Positions 11,864 to 24,315 of a DNA stretch of 64,000 bases are shown here, piece by piece (position 1 is the first letter of the stretch; each line of letters begins with the position of its first letter). This stretch comes from Trichuris trichiura (lineage: Eukaryota; Nematoda; Enoplea; Trichinellida; Trichuridae): the NCBI GenBank assembly GCA_037903355.1, contig JBAJFE010000011.1, positions 2,799,001 through 2,863,000 of the forward strand, read 5' to 3'. The notes beneath the pieces are model-generated. The model searched no databases, was not told where the DNA came from, and saw nothing but the letters and a program-made list of their open reading frames with translations. The position numbers and the translations under genes were made by a program.

Positions 11864-14800
11864 CAATTTATCTTTGTTTGCTTTCACCAGCTGTTTTCGC
11901 TATGCTTACGAAGGGGAGTTCCGTTCTTGCAGTTGTATTTTCAATTGCGTATTTGCAAACTGAAACAGTGCCGTGGGTGAAGATTGTGAGCCGTCCGATA
12001 ATTTTTGTAACAGCTGCTTGCGAAGCTGAACAGAAAGAATTTTGCAAGCATAGCTTAGTGTTTTTTGGTTAATTTCTGTTGTCGAGATTTCAGCTAGCAG
12101 GTTTTCAGGTGTCTATTATTAAGAATGAAATTCTGTCCAAGGTTTCTAAGCGACGTCATTTGTCGAACGATAGGTTTTTGATTTGCTGTGGGTGACGTTT
12201 TGTACTTAAGAAGTGTTAATCCAATCAGCAGGTGGTTATTCAGCTGCTAACGACCTTGAAAACGTTAACCGACGTTCCACTTCGTATTTTATTGAACTTC
12301 TGCGTAAGTGTAGCTATTAGAAGAATGACGAAATATTTTGAAAGCTTGGAAACAGCGCATACGCATAACGTGTATATTTTCTCTCCTCTCCTGTCCTTTC
12401 AGATGCTGATACTGCCGACAAGCGAATGCAAATTTATTTCAAATAAATAAGATGGCGTTGTGACCGAATCGTTGGAAAATGAGATCACTTTCCGAGGGCG
12501 TTTCCTATCCTATTGTTTTTACAACTATTGATTGCCGCTGACGACTCGTCAACATTAATAGATCCTTTTACTCTTACTGTTTTGCTTTTTTATTTTTTCT
12601 AGTTCAGTTTTTAGTAAATATAATCAAAGCAGAATGGATGAAGTTAGAAATACATTTGAGGTAAGTGATGCGCCTACAGTTGCGAACGGTGAGATAACAA
12701 GCATTCTATTCGGCGCATATTCACTTCGCTTATTTGGTTAAAAGGAAAATGAAACTTTTTTTGCAGTAGTTCTCAGTTGCCCCGCCGAACTCGTCCTCAT
12801 TCATCTTTTTTCTTGACTTGCTTTTACGCCGCTTTTTTGGATTGTATCGCCATCCGTCCCTTAGCTCATGCTTAGGAACGTCACTATTATCTTTCCGTGG
12901 TTTTCATGTCTCAGCTAACGATGAACTATTTTTATTGCGCCACAAGATCGAAATTGGAAAACGTTTCGGGATTCCTTCTTTCTCGTTTTCAGAATAGTCT
13001 GGAAAGTTGAGCAGGATTGTCCTACATCGGACAGGGTTCACCGTCATCTGAGACGCAAAATGTTTTGTGCCTGTTATTGCAAATCTTTTATTCTAACTCG
13101 TTTGGGATATTGCTTTTTTGAAGATGCATAAATATTCAGGACTGACCTTTTAATGTAAAACTTTAAGTGAGCAAGTGTTTATTCTGCTTTAATATTCCCC
13201 AATGTCAACTGTAGTTATGTCTTTCAGGAAGGCTATATGGCCAATAAACGCTGAATTAAGTAGTGTTAACATATGCATTTGTCGCTTCTTAAGCAGCACG
13301 CACATCCTCACAGTTTTTGTATACTCTGTGTGTTTTCATTGATCGAAGTTTCGCGGAGTGGACGCATTCTGCTATCAACATTTTCATACGTAAAGTATGA
13401 ATGCATCTATGGTCCTTTGTGTATGCATGCGGTAGAAGCATGAACGCCACAAAGTGTTTGCGTGCTTTCCGAAACTTTTGATCATTAAAGACATGCACTG
13501 CGTATAACTACGGACAACGTACTGTATCACATAAATTTTTATTTCCTTTCACGGAAAGAACCAGTTGACTGATTGCTAATACCTTTGATAATAGCGCAAG
13601 CTTTCAGCACAAGTCGGCTCCGCTTTCCGCCTTTTTGTGAAAGTTAATTGGTTGTGTTAAAATGGTATCCCGCTGAGTATTTTAACGGAACTAAGATGAG
13701 AGTCTGTTTAAAAGAAGGAGAGGAATTTAAGCCAAAGAATCGAACATCTTTTGACATGTTTTTCTTGGGCAACTTTGAACTCTTATAAATGAAAGTGAAC
13801 ATTATTTATTTTTCTCTATGCGCTACGTTTTCTTCCTTCGTCCTTTGTCCTGTCTTTTAGTCCTCTGTCTTTGGGTAAATAGTTTTTTGTCTTGCAAAAG
13901 CATACAAACCCGATATCCCGTTTTTTACCTTCCCTGTATTCTATTGGAAATAGTACTTCAACACTTTGTACGTACCTGAGAGTTATGAAACCAAGAATTG
14001 GAAAAAGAATAACAAAACGTTTTGAGAAAAAATGAAAGCTTTTTGTTAAGTTCCCAATGATATCTGGATGAGCTATGATGCCAAGAGAATTTTTACGTGC
14101 ATCCTATTTCCGAAACTCTGTACGCTTATCAAAAAAGACATTAAGTAAAAATAGAAGCTTCGTGACGGAGACAGGGTCCACACGTAACATTGCAAGCCAA
14201 ACTTTCTTCCGCATGAATGAGAGGAGCTATTTCAACGTGCAGGGTAATTGCATTTTTGAACAAAGCCAATAATGTTCCAGTTGGTAGTCCTTGATCTCGC
14301 TGAGGCTTTTTATGGAAAACTTTGAAACTTATGCCTTCGTCGAAGTATAGCTCAAATTTTTTAAAAAAATGAGGTTGATAGTTTTGCAACTACTGAAAAA
14401 GGCAAACACTCGCTCGCCGGAATTTTTAAACACAATTTTCGCTACGGTGAATAAAGAAGAAAGCGTCTTTTCTGGGTGCGTTAACTACGGAGTGCCATGA
14501 TGATTTGAACACGACAGTATCTCGAAAATGATTCTGATAAATTGATAGTTTAACAGATTGCGTTACATGTTGACATGCTAGACCAGTTGACATTTTCGAT
14601 CAAAACTTTTGGGCGAAAAAATCTAGCATAATCAGAACACTGTTGCTACTCAAAAGCTGCATTATGTCGACTACTGATGGGAGGTAACGTTGCCGGAGCA
14701 TTTCGAGTAGTGCCACCGCGCAAAGGAATGGGTTATTTTGGTCCTTCCATAAGAAGGGTGAAAATTGCACATTGACCGATGGAAGAAACTTTCTAAGTTC

Positions 14801-15787
14801 AATACAATAGCGACCTTGGCAAAGGCCAAGAGCTTGGCGAAGCTCAGATAAACATCATGGTCGCCACAGAACGTTGCGCCTTAAACCAAGTCAACGTAAC
14901 TGCTCAGTTTAAAAAAGGATAAACATTCGTGTTTTAGAAAATCAGCAAATAAGGAAGGGGAAATAATATTTCGTTTGCTTTTGAAGACGGTGGCAAACAG
15001 TAAATGCCATACAATTTCAAGAACTCTTGAAAAACTAACCAATTCTCATTTTGAAGTAAAAGTATAGTTTGTGCGTTGATTATCCCTTCCGCATCATGTT
15101 TTTTCTTCTTCTCCTTCGTCATTGTTCTTCGGTTTTGTCGAGTGGAAATGATTATATTTTAGAAAGACCTCATCTGGTAACATTTTCGACTACTAAGGCG
15201 CGCAAGCAGATTTTGTGATGATTGCATGTAGGATATACTTCGAGGGTTCGTGAAGTTGCGATTTAATAAGAAATGTTTTTTTCAATTGACCGACTTTTTT
15301 TTTATACCAGCAATGGAATATAATACTCAGTTTCTCCGTGTATGTTTTCCTTGCTGCGTTTTAAAAGTTTTATCAGTGCAGCTCTCGGTGGTCGCCTTAA
15401 AGTAGCATTCGTCGCAGAGTAGGCAGTTTACGGTTAGCTGGGAAAAAAATTCGTTATCACAAGTTTGCATACGTCATGCGCGCTTTTCGCCGTCGCCCAA
15501 AGTTAGCTAACAGGTTTTTCGTAGCTTTTCGGGATGTCTCTACCTAGTAGCCTTTAACAACTTGAAAACTACTCCATCGCAATTAAGGAGTTACAAAATG
15601 ACTGTGACAAAGAATGACTTTTTCGGGATTAGCGTTCTGGCACTATCGGTTATTTATCCTTGCATCAGTCTTTTCTTAGTCTGTTTCTGTTCCTATAGTT
15701 TAATCTAATAAGCAATAATATCGTTAGACTTTTCGTTTAGACTTCTGTTGCATTGATGCTCGTTTTGGGTTAATGTTTAATTTTATT
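11864..15787. other. no gene recognised
   Basis: The first 0.2 kb next to CAP gene A resembles the matching stretch upstream of CAP gene B, so it is shared promoter-side sequence. The rest holds short frames without family pattern. A lone ATG with nine codons and a strong donor (MDEVRNTFE, then GTAAGT) at about 12634-12660 on the plus strand has no recognisable next exon. Confidence 0.4.
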
Positions 15788-16239
15788 TCAAGCTTTCCAT
15801 ATGTAAAAACTGGCACCGTTCTTTTTATATCCTCTGGAAAGTAACTTTTTCTCGTAGATGTCAGAACTGTCCGTTTGTATGAAGAATCCAGTACCTGGGT
15901 GCTCATATTCGATAATGCTATAGTCAGCGCCACATATGCCATTATGTTCAATTGCGTAACCAACGGTATCAATGTCCTGATAGCCTTGCTGCTTTAATTC
16001 TGCATACCGATTGTCATTAATGACGAATTGGATCTTTCCTGCTCCACTTTTATGCAATCCACGAATAGGGTTAAGATAACCGCATTGGTTGGTTGGTGCG
16101 CTTGCAACTTTACCCAGTACCTTTATATGCACGTATCTTTTTTTATTTTGTTTCATGCTGTTTATCGTTTGTGTATTTGTGACCAAGTAATATTTTTGCT
16201 CCTGTTCATCCCACCAAAGCTCTAGTGGTACTAAGTTGC
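15788..16239 (-). CDS. small GY..W-repeat protein, copy B (last exon)
   Basis: Paralogue of 7037-7485. The exon follows a GACTATTTCAG acceptor in phase 1, opens GNLVPLELWWDE and runs 150 codons. The same two blocks are present: QGYQDIDTVGYAIEHNGICG and SRGYKKNGASFYIWKA. The shared ELWWD opening and the identical intron position show common descent. Possible DUF5648-like extracellular repeat; function unknown. It lies 0.5 kb downstream of CAP gene B, the same order as copy A with its CAP gene. First exon not resolved. Confidence 0.55.
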
Positions 16240-16783
16240 CTGAAATAGTCGTAGTTGTAATTCGTTAGCAAGCACGGCGGTAAGCTTAGTTCATCTATGC
16301 TTTCTTTTCGTTCAGACAATTCAACTTGTGCGTTCACATTAATGACCTTCACTGCCAGTATTTGTGCTGTTAGACTTAATTTTCTTGACAGCTTATTATT
16401 TGATGTCTACGTTTCGAGTTTATCTAACGTTACAATTTTGGTCATATTGTTACCGAATGAGCTTGAGGAAGCGCACATTTTTGTTTGCAAACAATCCAAG
16501 CAGAGCTTCTGTATTACTTGTAGTCTGTGGCATTTAATCAGGATAAGTATACACTTTTTCTGTTAAGCGTCCGCCCTTTCTCAATTTGATAAAGCTGCGT
16601 AGAAGTACCTTATTCGTTGACATTGATTTCTGCAGTAACGCGAGCTATTTGAAAAACTCGTTCGCTGTTATAAATCTGACTGAGGAGAAGCATTTTTACT
16701 TGCTGTTTATGCGGCCGTATGTTGTATAAGTGTAGTTTAAGTGCGGATAATTGATGCCGATGACATGCAGTGAAGGGTACTCG

Positions 16784-18989
16784 CTACCGTATCTTATTTC
16801 TTATCAATTTGAAAGTTAATGTTTTTTGTATTAATTTCTTGAGTAGTTTAACACCTGTAAAGCCCATTAAGCCGTAATGACATAACCGGTTCGATTCAGC
16901 TTTTGATAGAAAAATCAGCGAGATGATGCGATTGTATGAAACGTAGCTTACCTGGCCTTCCCTCAGAGATAGGTCCTTCAGGCTCAGGAGACGGAGTTGG
17001 GGAAGTTGGAGCTGGAGTTGGAGCTGGCGTTGGAGGATTTTCGTCACTACTGCTTTCACTAGGTTTGGGCGGTTCTACTATAGGCTCTCCCTCTCGTACA
17101 GTACCTATGATTTCATGATTATAATCTTCTATGTTAAGCTAGACATTACAGCAGTTATATTCTTCATCGCATATTGGCTTCTCAGAGCTGCACATTCTGC
17201 AAGCTCCGTAATCTGTTCTCCAGCTGATGAAAGGATTGGAAGCTTCTCTGTGCCTAAAAAACTTACTTTATTTTCAAGCTTTAAACAGGCGGCCAAATTG
17301 TGCGTGGAAGTAGGCCTTTCCTTCGGTTGCTTGTGAAAAGTTAAACCTTCTAACTGAAAGCAGCATGTAACGTTTTGAAGAATAAAAGTCACTTTGTATT
17401 TAACTTTTGAGGCTGTTGTTATGTAGTAATACACCCTCGTTATGAAAATCAGTGGCGTAATAGTCCGTTAGTGTTTTAAAGTTGGGATCAACTAATTCCT
17501 GCCGATTGTCTTCTTGCATGCAACACTGCAAAAGTAAAGAGAGCATAGAAGGGACCCATTTGCTAAGCAGGAATTTTTGCTTTACATAAATAGCGCGCGT
17601 TGTTCCCTTACGCATGTTAGGCCTACGTGATTTGTGTTCTCATTTAAGCAGAAACGTGCTGGTGATAGTGCGTTACCGAACGTTGCTTGCTTTAGCGTAA
17701 AACGGATTTATTTGTCTACAATGTGGCAATCATGGAGGCTGGTAGACTTACTTGTACGAGTAGGCACACACCAAATGGGTTGCATTTCCACAGTTTGCCC
17801 GGCCGCATCCAATTGCGTACGCTTCATACCAGTACACCTGTTTTAAGAACAACCCTTTATACAAGCAGTCGAAAGTTTTTGTTTCAACGTGGGGCAGTCG
17901 GCGGTGCTTTCATTTTGAAGCGTTTTTCTCTTGTTTTTAAACAGTGTACAGTGCTTCATTATTATCAGAAAACCGTCTTAGCTTTGCCGAAGAAGTTGGC
18001 GGTACTGACTTTCAACTACACAACAAGTCGTTAAGAAACGCGTTGCGTTGTGGTTACCTGTCTAAAAATCGTGCAGGCTTCTTTGTCTCCTTTACCACAT
18101 TTGTTGGTAGTATGGTTGTAATTGTCTTTGCCTCTTTTGGCGGCAGAAATGTAGTCATTTATCATTGTCTGATTTGGTTTGTTGGAAACTTTCATTGCGA
18201 GGCCGTACGCTTCGTTATTTGGCAGAGTTTTCTCACATTTTTCGGCTATTTTCTGTGCATACTGTATCAGGCCTTCACTGACGTTAAGCTGAAATGAATG
18301 AGTTTCGCTTTTGCTACTTTTCGGTGTTCTCCCGATATCATTCATTTACGCTTAATTGCCTTTTTATAGCGGACTAAAAACGTGTGTCGTAATATGTCAT
18401 TGTACGTAGCAGGCTATTTTCTTGAAGCCATTAACGTTCATGTTGTTTACTAAGCAGACTATCTGTTAGTATTTTTCTGCCATAAGGTTAACCTCATGCG
18501 ACTCAGCAGTTGGCATAGTCGGTTATACCTAAAGAGAGCTATGGCAACCCATCGGCAATCAGGTTTATTTTCACTAGAATACATGCTACTCTGCCTGGGA
18601 CGCCTGCAAAGTTTTTTTGGGAGGGGGTTGTGGGATCTCCTTCAAACGCTCTTCTTTTTCTTATCACTCTTTCTGTATTCAGGGCTAACTAGATGGGAGA
18701 GCAATGGCGACCCTCACTTTAGTGCTAGAGCGCTGATTGCGCTTGTCGGTTTTAATTTTTTAAAAAGTGATTACCAAACATTGCATATTGATTTGGTCAG
18801 TGTCTCTGCGCAGTTCGTTGTGTTTTGTCAACAAAAGAGCTTGCTGCTCCATACGTAAGGGATACGGTTCACCTACGAAACCATGCGTATAACGTCTTAC
18901 AGTTGCAGCAAATGCTTACCGGCATCTCCAAGGGCAGCACTTATTAGCGCCAGCAAGCACGAAAACGTTCCAACTGAACTCATCACCAT
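16784..18989 (-). CDS. SCP/TAPS (CAP) secreted protein B with Pro-rich tail
   Basis: Exons (minus): 18920-18989 signal peptide (MVMSSVGTFSCLLALISAAL), 18775-18872, 18058-18288, 17752-17837, 17150-17253, 16952-17104, and a possible last exon 16784-16854. Exons 2 to 5 are exactly 98, 231, 86 and 104 nt, as in CAP gene A. CAP marks: LTKHNELRRD, QYAQKIAEKC, AIGCGRANCGNATHLVCAYS, hinge CRMCSSEKPICDEEYNCC. The GHxTQ block is lost here too (CTIFRQ). After a 45-nt intron comes a low-complexity PTPAPTPAPTSPTPSPEPE tail rather than the Ser/Thr cassettes of gene A. The final exon would give a basic end (GVKLLKKLIQKTLTF...) and is the least sure part. About 270 codons in all. Role inferred from the family: secreted, possibly host-facing. 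Confidence 0.8.
17105..17149 (-). other. 45-nt intron with in-frame stop, CAP gene B
   Basis: GTAATG...ATCATAG, 45 nt, phase 1, at the same codon as in CAP gene A. Unspliced it reads one Val after the Asn and stops at TAG; spliced it joins the hinge to the Pro-rich tail. Confidence 0.7.
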
Positions 18990-19014
18990 TTTCACACAGC
19001 TACTTACTTTTTCT

Positions 19015-19024
19015 CTTTTATATA
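19015..19024 (-). promoter_or_regulatory. TATA-like box of CAP gene B
   Basis: TATATAAAAG on the minus strand, 26-35 bp upstream of the ATG at 18989, at the same place as in CAP gene A. The flanks (GAAAAAGT side) are also similar in both genes. Confidence 0.5.
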
Positions 19025-20511
19025 CAAGCAGACTTTATTTACTTTCGCTAAATGTTTTCGCTTAGCATATGCAGAAATTTTCCCTTGTTGAAGGTGCATT
19101 TTCATTTGAGCATTTGCAAACGACAGCTTTGCCGTGGGTGGAGCGTATGGCGCAGTTTTTATTTCTGTAGCACCTGCTTACAAAGCAGCAGTGCCATCTT
19201 TCGGCATCTGACCACGTATACATTTATTCGTAGTGTTTATCAACATGGCGTCTTTTTATTTTTGATTAATACCTGTCGTCAAGTTTTTCTTTCCATATAG
19301 CGCTTTTTTACTTGGCAATGGAATTTTTGTGCGAAGTTTTCAGGCTGCTTTATTTGTCTGACCACAGTTTTTTGATTTGCACTATATGACGTTTGCGCTT
19401 TTGAAGTACTAATTTAATAAGTGAATGCTTGTGCAGCTGTCGCCAACGATGATAACGTTGGGCAACGTTTCGTTGCGCAATTCTCCGAACATCTGTTTAA
19501 ATTCAACTTTCTAGGGTGAATTCAAAATCTCTTCATAAACGGAGAATTGCATATATGCGCATAAACTGAACGTTTTGCTGTCTGCTTATCCACCTATGTT
19601 TTGGGTCAATGGTGATAAGGTGGATTGATTTGGTGGTCAGATCTCCTATCGCAATTAAGCGTTCTTCGAACAAGCTTGCCAATGATGGGCTTTTTCCTTT
19701 AAATGACTTTCATTATAAGCGGCAGGCAGAAAACGTAGTTTCTCAGAACCGTTCAGGCTTTTTTTCAAAGCTTCTGACAAAACTGATTGACGTAGAGGTG
19801 TAGGAAAAATGTTCTGCTGCAGCGGATGGCATTCTGTTTTCAACATTTTCGCTCTTTTTTGTATGCTGTATTTGCGCCTTTTGAATGTATCGTATGCCTT
19901 CTGATTTAGTTTATTATTTTAAAAGAATTGAATTTCCTTACCTACAAAGTGGACTAATGCCGAAGCCTTGAGCTTAGCAGCGATAGTGAGCTGTTGTCTT
20001 TTCTTTTTGGCTCACCACAAAAGTTATTTTGTGAAAAAGTGCAATGCGTTTGCATCATTATTAGGGCAAATCAAAATGGAAAGGCGCAAAGATCGTTCTT
20101 CCAAATCTTTCCGGTTTCTTCAACGTAAACAGCATATACGTTTTAACATTACTAATGACAGCAACGCATTGTCGTTTGTTTGATGGTTTTAGTACCTGAG
20201 CACTGGGATTATCGGGCGTTGCTGATAGGCGCTTTTCAAAGGTTTACGTTTACCTGTCTGCATTTGCTTTGGAAGCTTGACTGTCGTGCTTTTGTATCTT
20301 CTAATAATTGTTTACGTCTCTCACTTATTCCTGGTGTGTGATTTCTATCGTTTGCTATTTCTCTCAAGCGGGGTCATCTTACTTACTAGTCCTACTTTTT
20401 GTCATCAATTGAGGGCCTGTTCACTTTTGTGACTTTTATCCTCACAAGATGAGTTGTTTTACATCTTAGTCTTTTTGAATGGGTTTACTAATGCTGAAAC
20501 ATAGATCATAG
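19025..20511. other. no gene recognised
   Basis: The left 0.2 kb is the upstream flank of CAP gene B, similar to the flank of gene A. No coding pattern beyond that. Confidence 0.4.
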
Positions 20512-20823
20512 TCATACGAGACCACGGAACATTGGAAGCAACAGAATGCAACAACTATTTGCAATGAGACTAAATAGGGCGTCGATATCATCGACCAAAC
20601 GTAAGGGAAATAAGCCGTACATGCTATAAGCAGAAGATGAGGTGTACATGTTTTCTACATCATAGTGAGCCTGGGTTTTATAAACACCCGCGTCATTTGT
20701 CCTATGATAACCGCAGTTTCTCATAGCGCATAAGTAAAGAGGATTGCGGATGAGCTGGTGGGCCCACAACGCCCACTGAGCATGCGACAAGAAGTCTCCA
20801 GATTGTCTAGCCAAAAACAATGC
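20512..20823 (-). CDS. possible exon, unknown protein
   Basis: An open frame of about 100 codons follows a CTTTTAACAG acceptor at 20824. Its composition looks protein-like (GDFLSHAQWALWAHQLIRNP, then CAMRNCGYHRTNDAG), but no family is recognised and no partner exon was found. A chance frame remains quite possible. Confidence 0.2.
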   Translation of the reverse strand, partial: ALFLARQSGDFLSHAQWALWAHQLIRNPLYLCAMRNCGYHRTNDAGVYKTQAHYDVENMYTSSSAYSMYGLFPLRLVDDIDALFSLIANSCCILLLPMFRGLV

Positions 20824-22285
20824 CTGTTAAAAGTACGTAATAAAAGCAAAACTAATGTGTTATGTTTTAGCCGGCATTCAGTTTATGCTTTCTTAAAGTC
20901 TAGAAATTTATAAAGTTTGAAAGCGGTGGTGCGCAAGAAAACCACATGTTTATCGTGCCTGCGTTCCGAGACAGCCAAAGGACAATGTGCTTTGAGAATT
21001 TTTCGCCAGAGTACTGCTGTCTATTAATCTGACCTGCTCTGAATAGTTCAATGTTTCGCTGAAGCAAGGATACTCGAGAAATTCACTTTAAAAAGTGTTT
21101 ACACAGCTTGCCGTCAATTGAGGGCAAATGATCCTTGCATGTAGGCGCGTACACCCTTACTTCTAGTGTTAATTAGCGAATCGTAGCGCTAAGCAAGGCC
21201 GTCTTCATCGATTTTAGCGATAACGTCCCAAAGATGATGCACGTCATAGACAGCAGCAACGCAACGTCACCTGTGACATGCGTCATTTTTTAAAATTTTG
21301 GTTATTAAAACAACCAGTAGGCTCAGCGGTAATTGCGTGTACAAACAACAGTCGGCTGTATCTTATGAGGGAGCATTGATTTTTTCATTTATGTGGCATC
21401 GCTCTCATTTGGGTCTGACATCGTTTGATCTTCGGTCAGTGACGTTGACTGTCTATAGCGGCATAGGCGTGCGCACAAACCATTAGCTAGGTCAGAGTTA
21501 CTGCCTTTCGCATTTTTTTCATCCAATTAATGACATGTTACAACAGTGGTTACCTTTAGAACATGATTATTGTTTTTATTCAATTGTAACTATAGCAATC
21601 GCTCTCATATCGTCGTACATTTTCGTTAATAGTGTCTCAGAAAGTACTGCATGCTGGAAATAATGCTTTCAACTGGCCAAGGAAAGCTTTGGAAAATTGC
21701 TGGGCTCTCTGGGTAGCGCAGAACGCACGCGAAGCGTAGAGTTTCATTTTGCACTTGAGAGGGGATAAAGGCGCACTTTTTTGAATCTTATGTTAAGTAA
21801 TCTATTTCATGAATGATTTGTTGAACGTAAAGGTTTTGCAGCAGTACAATGTAAAGACATCGGTGGAAAGCTTTTTGTGACTCAATCGTTTTTATTTTTA
21901 TTTGTTGCTTGAAATGCTATAGGAATTTGCAGGTTCTATCTTCAGTGACTATACGCAGCCATATTGTTAGCATGACAAGCGGACAACGGGAAATGACATA
22001 TTTTAGGTTTTTTTCCAATCAACTCTTGTTAGCCTACCCACGTAAGGAATGAGCGTTCCGCGAATTGCAACGAAAAACGTCTTGACAAGAATTACTTGAC
22101 GAACACGCTTGGAAGATTTTCCCTCCTTAACGTTTTTTATGAAGTTAAAGACGCAAAATAGTTAATAACCGGGAGAAATATTAATAACACTTTTTAGCAA
22201 TCACGTATGTATCTGTCAATATTTTAACATTTTGCTATGAATGTAATCATGTTTTCTTGAACCAACATTATTTTTGTGTATATGG

Positions 22286-22314
22286 CACTGCAATCGACGC
22301 GGTCGATTGCAGTG
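22286..22314. repeat. perfect palindrome, 13-bp arms
   Basis: CACTGCAATCGAC, a 3-nt GCG spacer, then its exact complement. It is GC-richer than its surroundings and lies 20 bp left of the DNA-transposon remnant. Confidence 0.85.
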
Positions 22315-22333
22315 TCGTGATTGAAAAGTATCA

Positions 22334-22772
22334 TACCATGTTTCCTCTATAATAAGACTGTCCCTGAAAATACACCCTAGCACTACTTTTAGGGTGCTCG
22401 TTAATATAAGTCTTACCTCGAGAATAAGGCCCAGTTGCGACCGTCCTCCAGAGGGGCATATTTAGCAAATGACGGTTGGAAAATGTGACGGGCGTATCGT
22501 ATCTTAAAACATTTCGACATAACTCTGTTCGAGCAAATGTAGCTATTTGAACATTTTTCTAGCCTTACATTTATGGTTCTTCTTCTAGGTGTTTCGATAT
22601 TTTTCTTCCTTTACATTTACGCTTCGTATGGGCTTCTGCACATAAATAAATGAACAAGAGTAGAATGTGGTACCTGAGATCACAGTACATCATCCTGGAA
22701 AATAAGCCCTGCCATGTTTTTGAAGGAAAAATAAATATAAGACCGGGTCTCATTATTAGGGGAAACACGGTA
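22334..22772. mobile_element. non-autonomous DNA-transposon remnant with terminal inverted repeats
   Basis: The left end TACCATGTTTCCTCTATAAT and the right end (complement TACCGTGTTTCCCCTAATAA) are imperfect inverted repeats about 440 bp apart, flanked by possible short TA-type duplications. No transposase frame inside. Similar TTTCCCC-type ends are common in animal MITEs, but no family is named here. Confidence 0.55.
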
Positions 22773-23001
22773 TTTCAGAATCCGTTTAGTGAGTGTACTG
22801 GTCGATGTTCTGTTCTTACTTTGCGTCTGCCAGAGCGACACGAGCTTTGTTCAGTTCAGTTTTATCAATGCCGGCCGAACGACTTAACTATAAGCGAGTG
22901 CAAAACCGCTGTAAGGCAAACGGAGCGTAATATGAGTGTTTTCTGCGTTGTAATAGGATATAACTACCATAATAGTGAGCGGTAAGGAAGAGGGAACTAT
23001 G

Positions 23002-23038
23002 TCCTCGGTAGTATAGTGGTGAGTATTCCCGCCGTCAC
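23002..23038 (+). pseudogene. tRNA-Asp 5' half (relic)
   Basis: TCCTCGGTAGTATAGTGGT, then ATTCCCGCC and GTCAC, matches the acceptor, D-arm and most of the anticodon arm of eukaryotic tRNA-Asp(GTC). Past the anticodon the sequence diverges, and no T-arm or 3' acceptor strand follows, so it is a truncated copy or the head of a tRNA-derived repeat. Confidence 0.65.
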
Positions 23039-24232
23039 CTGTAAACTTCCTAAGGCGACTTCTATTATAACAAAAAGAATGGCGAGACAAAGCCGTTTCT
23101 TTTTCAGGCAAATCCATACCATACTGAATCTGAACGAGCTTAAACATTACCGGCACGGAGCTCGTTTTAGGAGCCCTTTTTTTTACGGTTAGGGTTTAAA
23201 ACACGTGTACACGTATATTTTGTCCCTTGGCAATATTTCAACACTACGATGAAATTTAATACTGTTAATTACTGTTCCTTCTTTCGAGATGTCTTTCGTT
23301 TTTGACGATCGTCTTGTTGGCATATTGTCCAACATTTGCTCCCATGGAACGGAGGAAGCAAGCTTAAACACTGAGGCTTACCTTTTTGACTTGCTTGTTG
23401 CAACAAAACTACTTTTTTTGTTCATAGTAATCTTTACTCCGGCGACATTTCCAGTAGCTGGCTCAGTAGAAGGACACTGCGTGGGTTTTTAGTGTGAGAG
23501 ATTGTATAAGCGAGATTTATTTTCGACTTTGACTCCATAATGATCGATCCATCAAGAAGAGAGACTGCGAAGCGGCTACCACATGCGTCAGTGGCAGTTT
23601 CTATACTTCTTCTCTTGTTTTTCAACTGATCAGTCAGTTTTATTTGAGCGTGTAAATGTTAACCAAAAGAGAGAAACCGATATTTCCAGAGAAATTCCAA
23701 TCTCCATTATCAGCCTGAAGTGAGCAATTGTAGTCTAAATAAAATAGCCAGAATTTCTACCTTTGTGTAACGGACGATTACTTGGCGTTTATATGTGTAT
23801 GCAGCTCTTGAATCCGTTAGAAGCAGAGTTCCACAATGCCTTGACATGTGACAGACCAAACTGACGAATGAATTAAGAAAGCCCTGTCTGCCAACCATTG
23901 ATAAACAGCAAAACTGTCAAATGGGACAGCAAAAGTAGCTAATTTATATAACAAAATGCTAAACGAGTACGTTAACGTATTGAAAAGATTAATAGCAATC
24001 TAAAGGTGAACAATGATAGGGTGTATGGAAAAATATGTTATTAGCATTTTGAAATATCAGTTATTGACATGTTTCCACTGTTTATTGATAGGCGATGCTT
24101 TTTTGGCCAATAGGTTTTGCAAATATAGCGTTGAAGCAGAAATTTATCCGTCTGTTTCCTTTTCTTTCATTCCGTCGCTAGCGTATCACACTTGTTTTGG
24201 TTAGGTTTGTAGTACTATCTCACAGTTAGTAA
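23039..24232. other. no gene recognised
   Basis: Short frames only; no repeat or RNA signal noticed. Confidence 0.4.
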
Positions 24233-24315
24233 CGAAAGAATAAATATTGAAAATATCTTTATTACGGATTCTGTCCCGTTGAGAAGTAAAATAAAAGATT
24301 TTTTCTTTCCAAAGC

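Noticed and set aside
9589..17149. Programmed stop-codon readthrough or a selenocysteine-like event at the CAP hinge
   Set aside because: The stops (TAA in one gene, TAG in the other) lie inside equal-length GT-AG introns, which explains the pattern without recoding.
18496..18858. 120-codon plus-strand ORF
   Set aside because: Partly antisense to CAP gene B exon 2 and its intron; a shadow frame.
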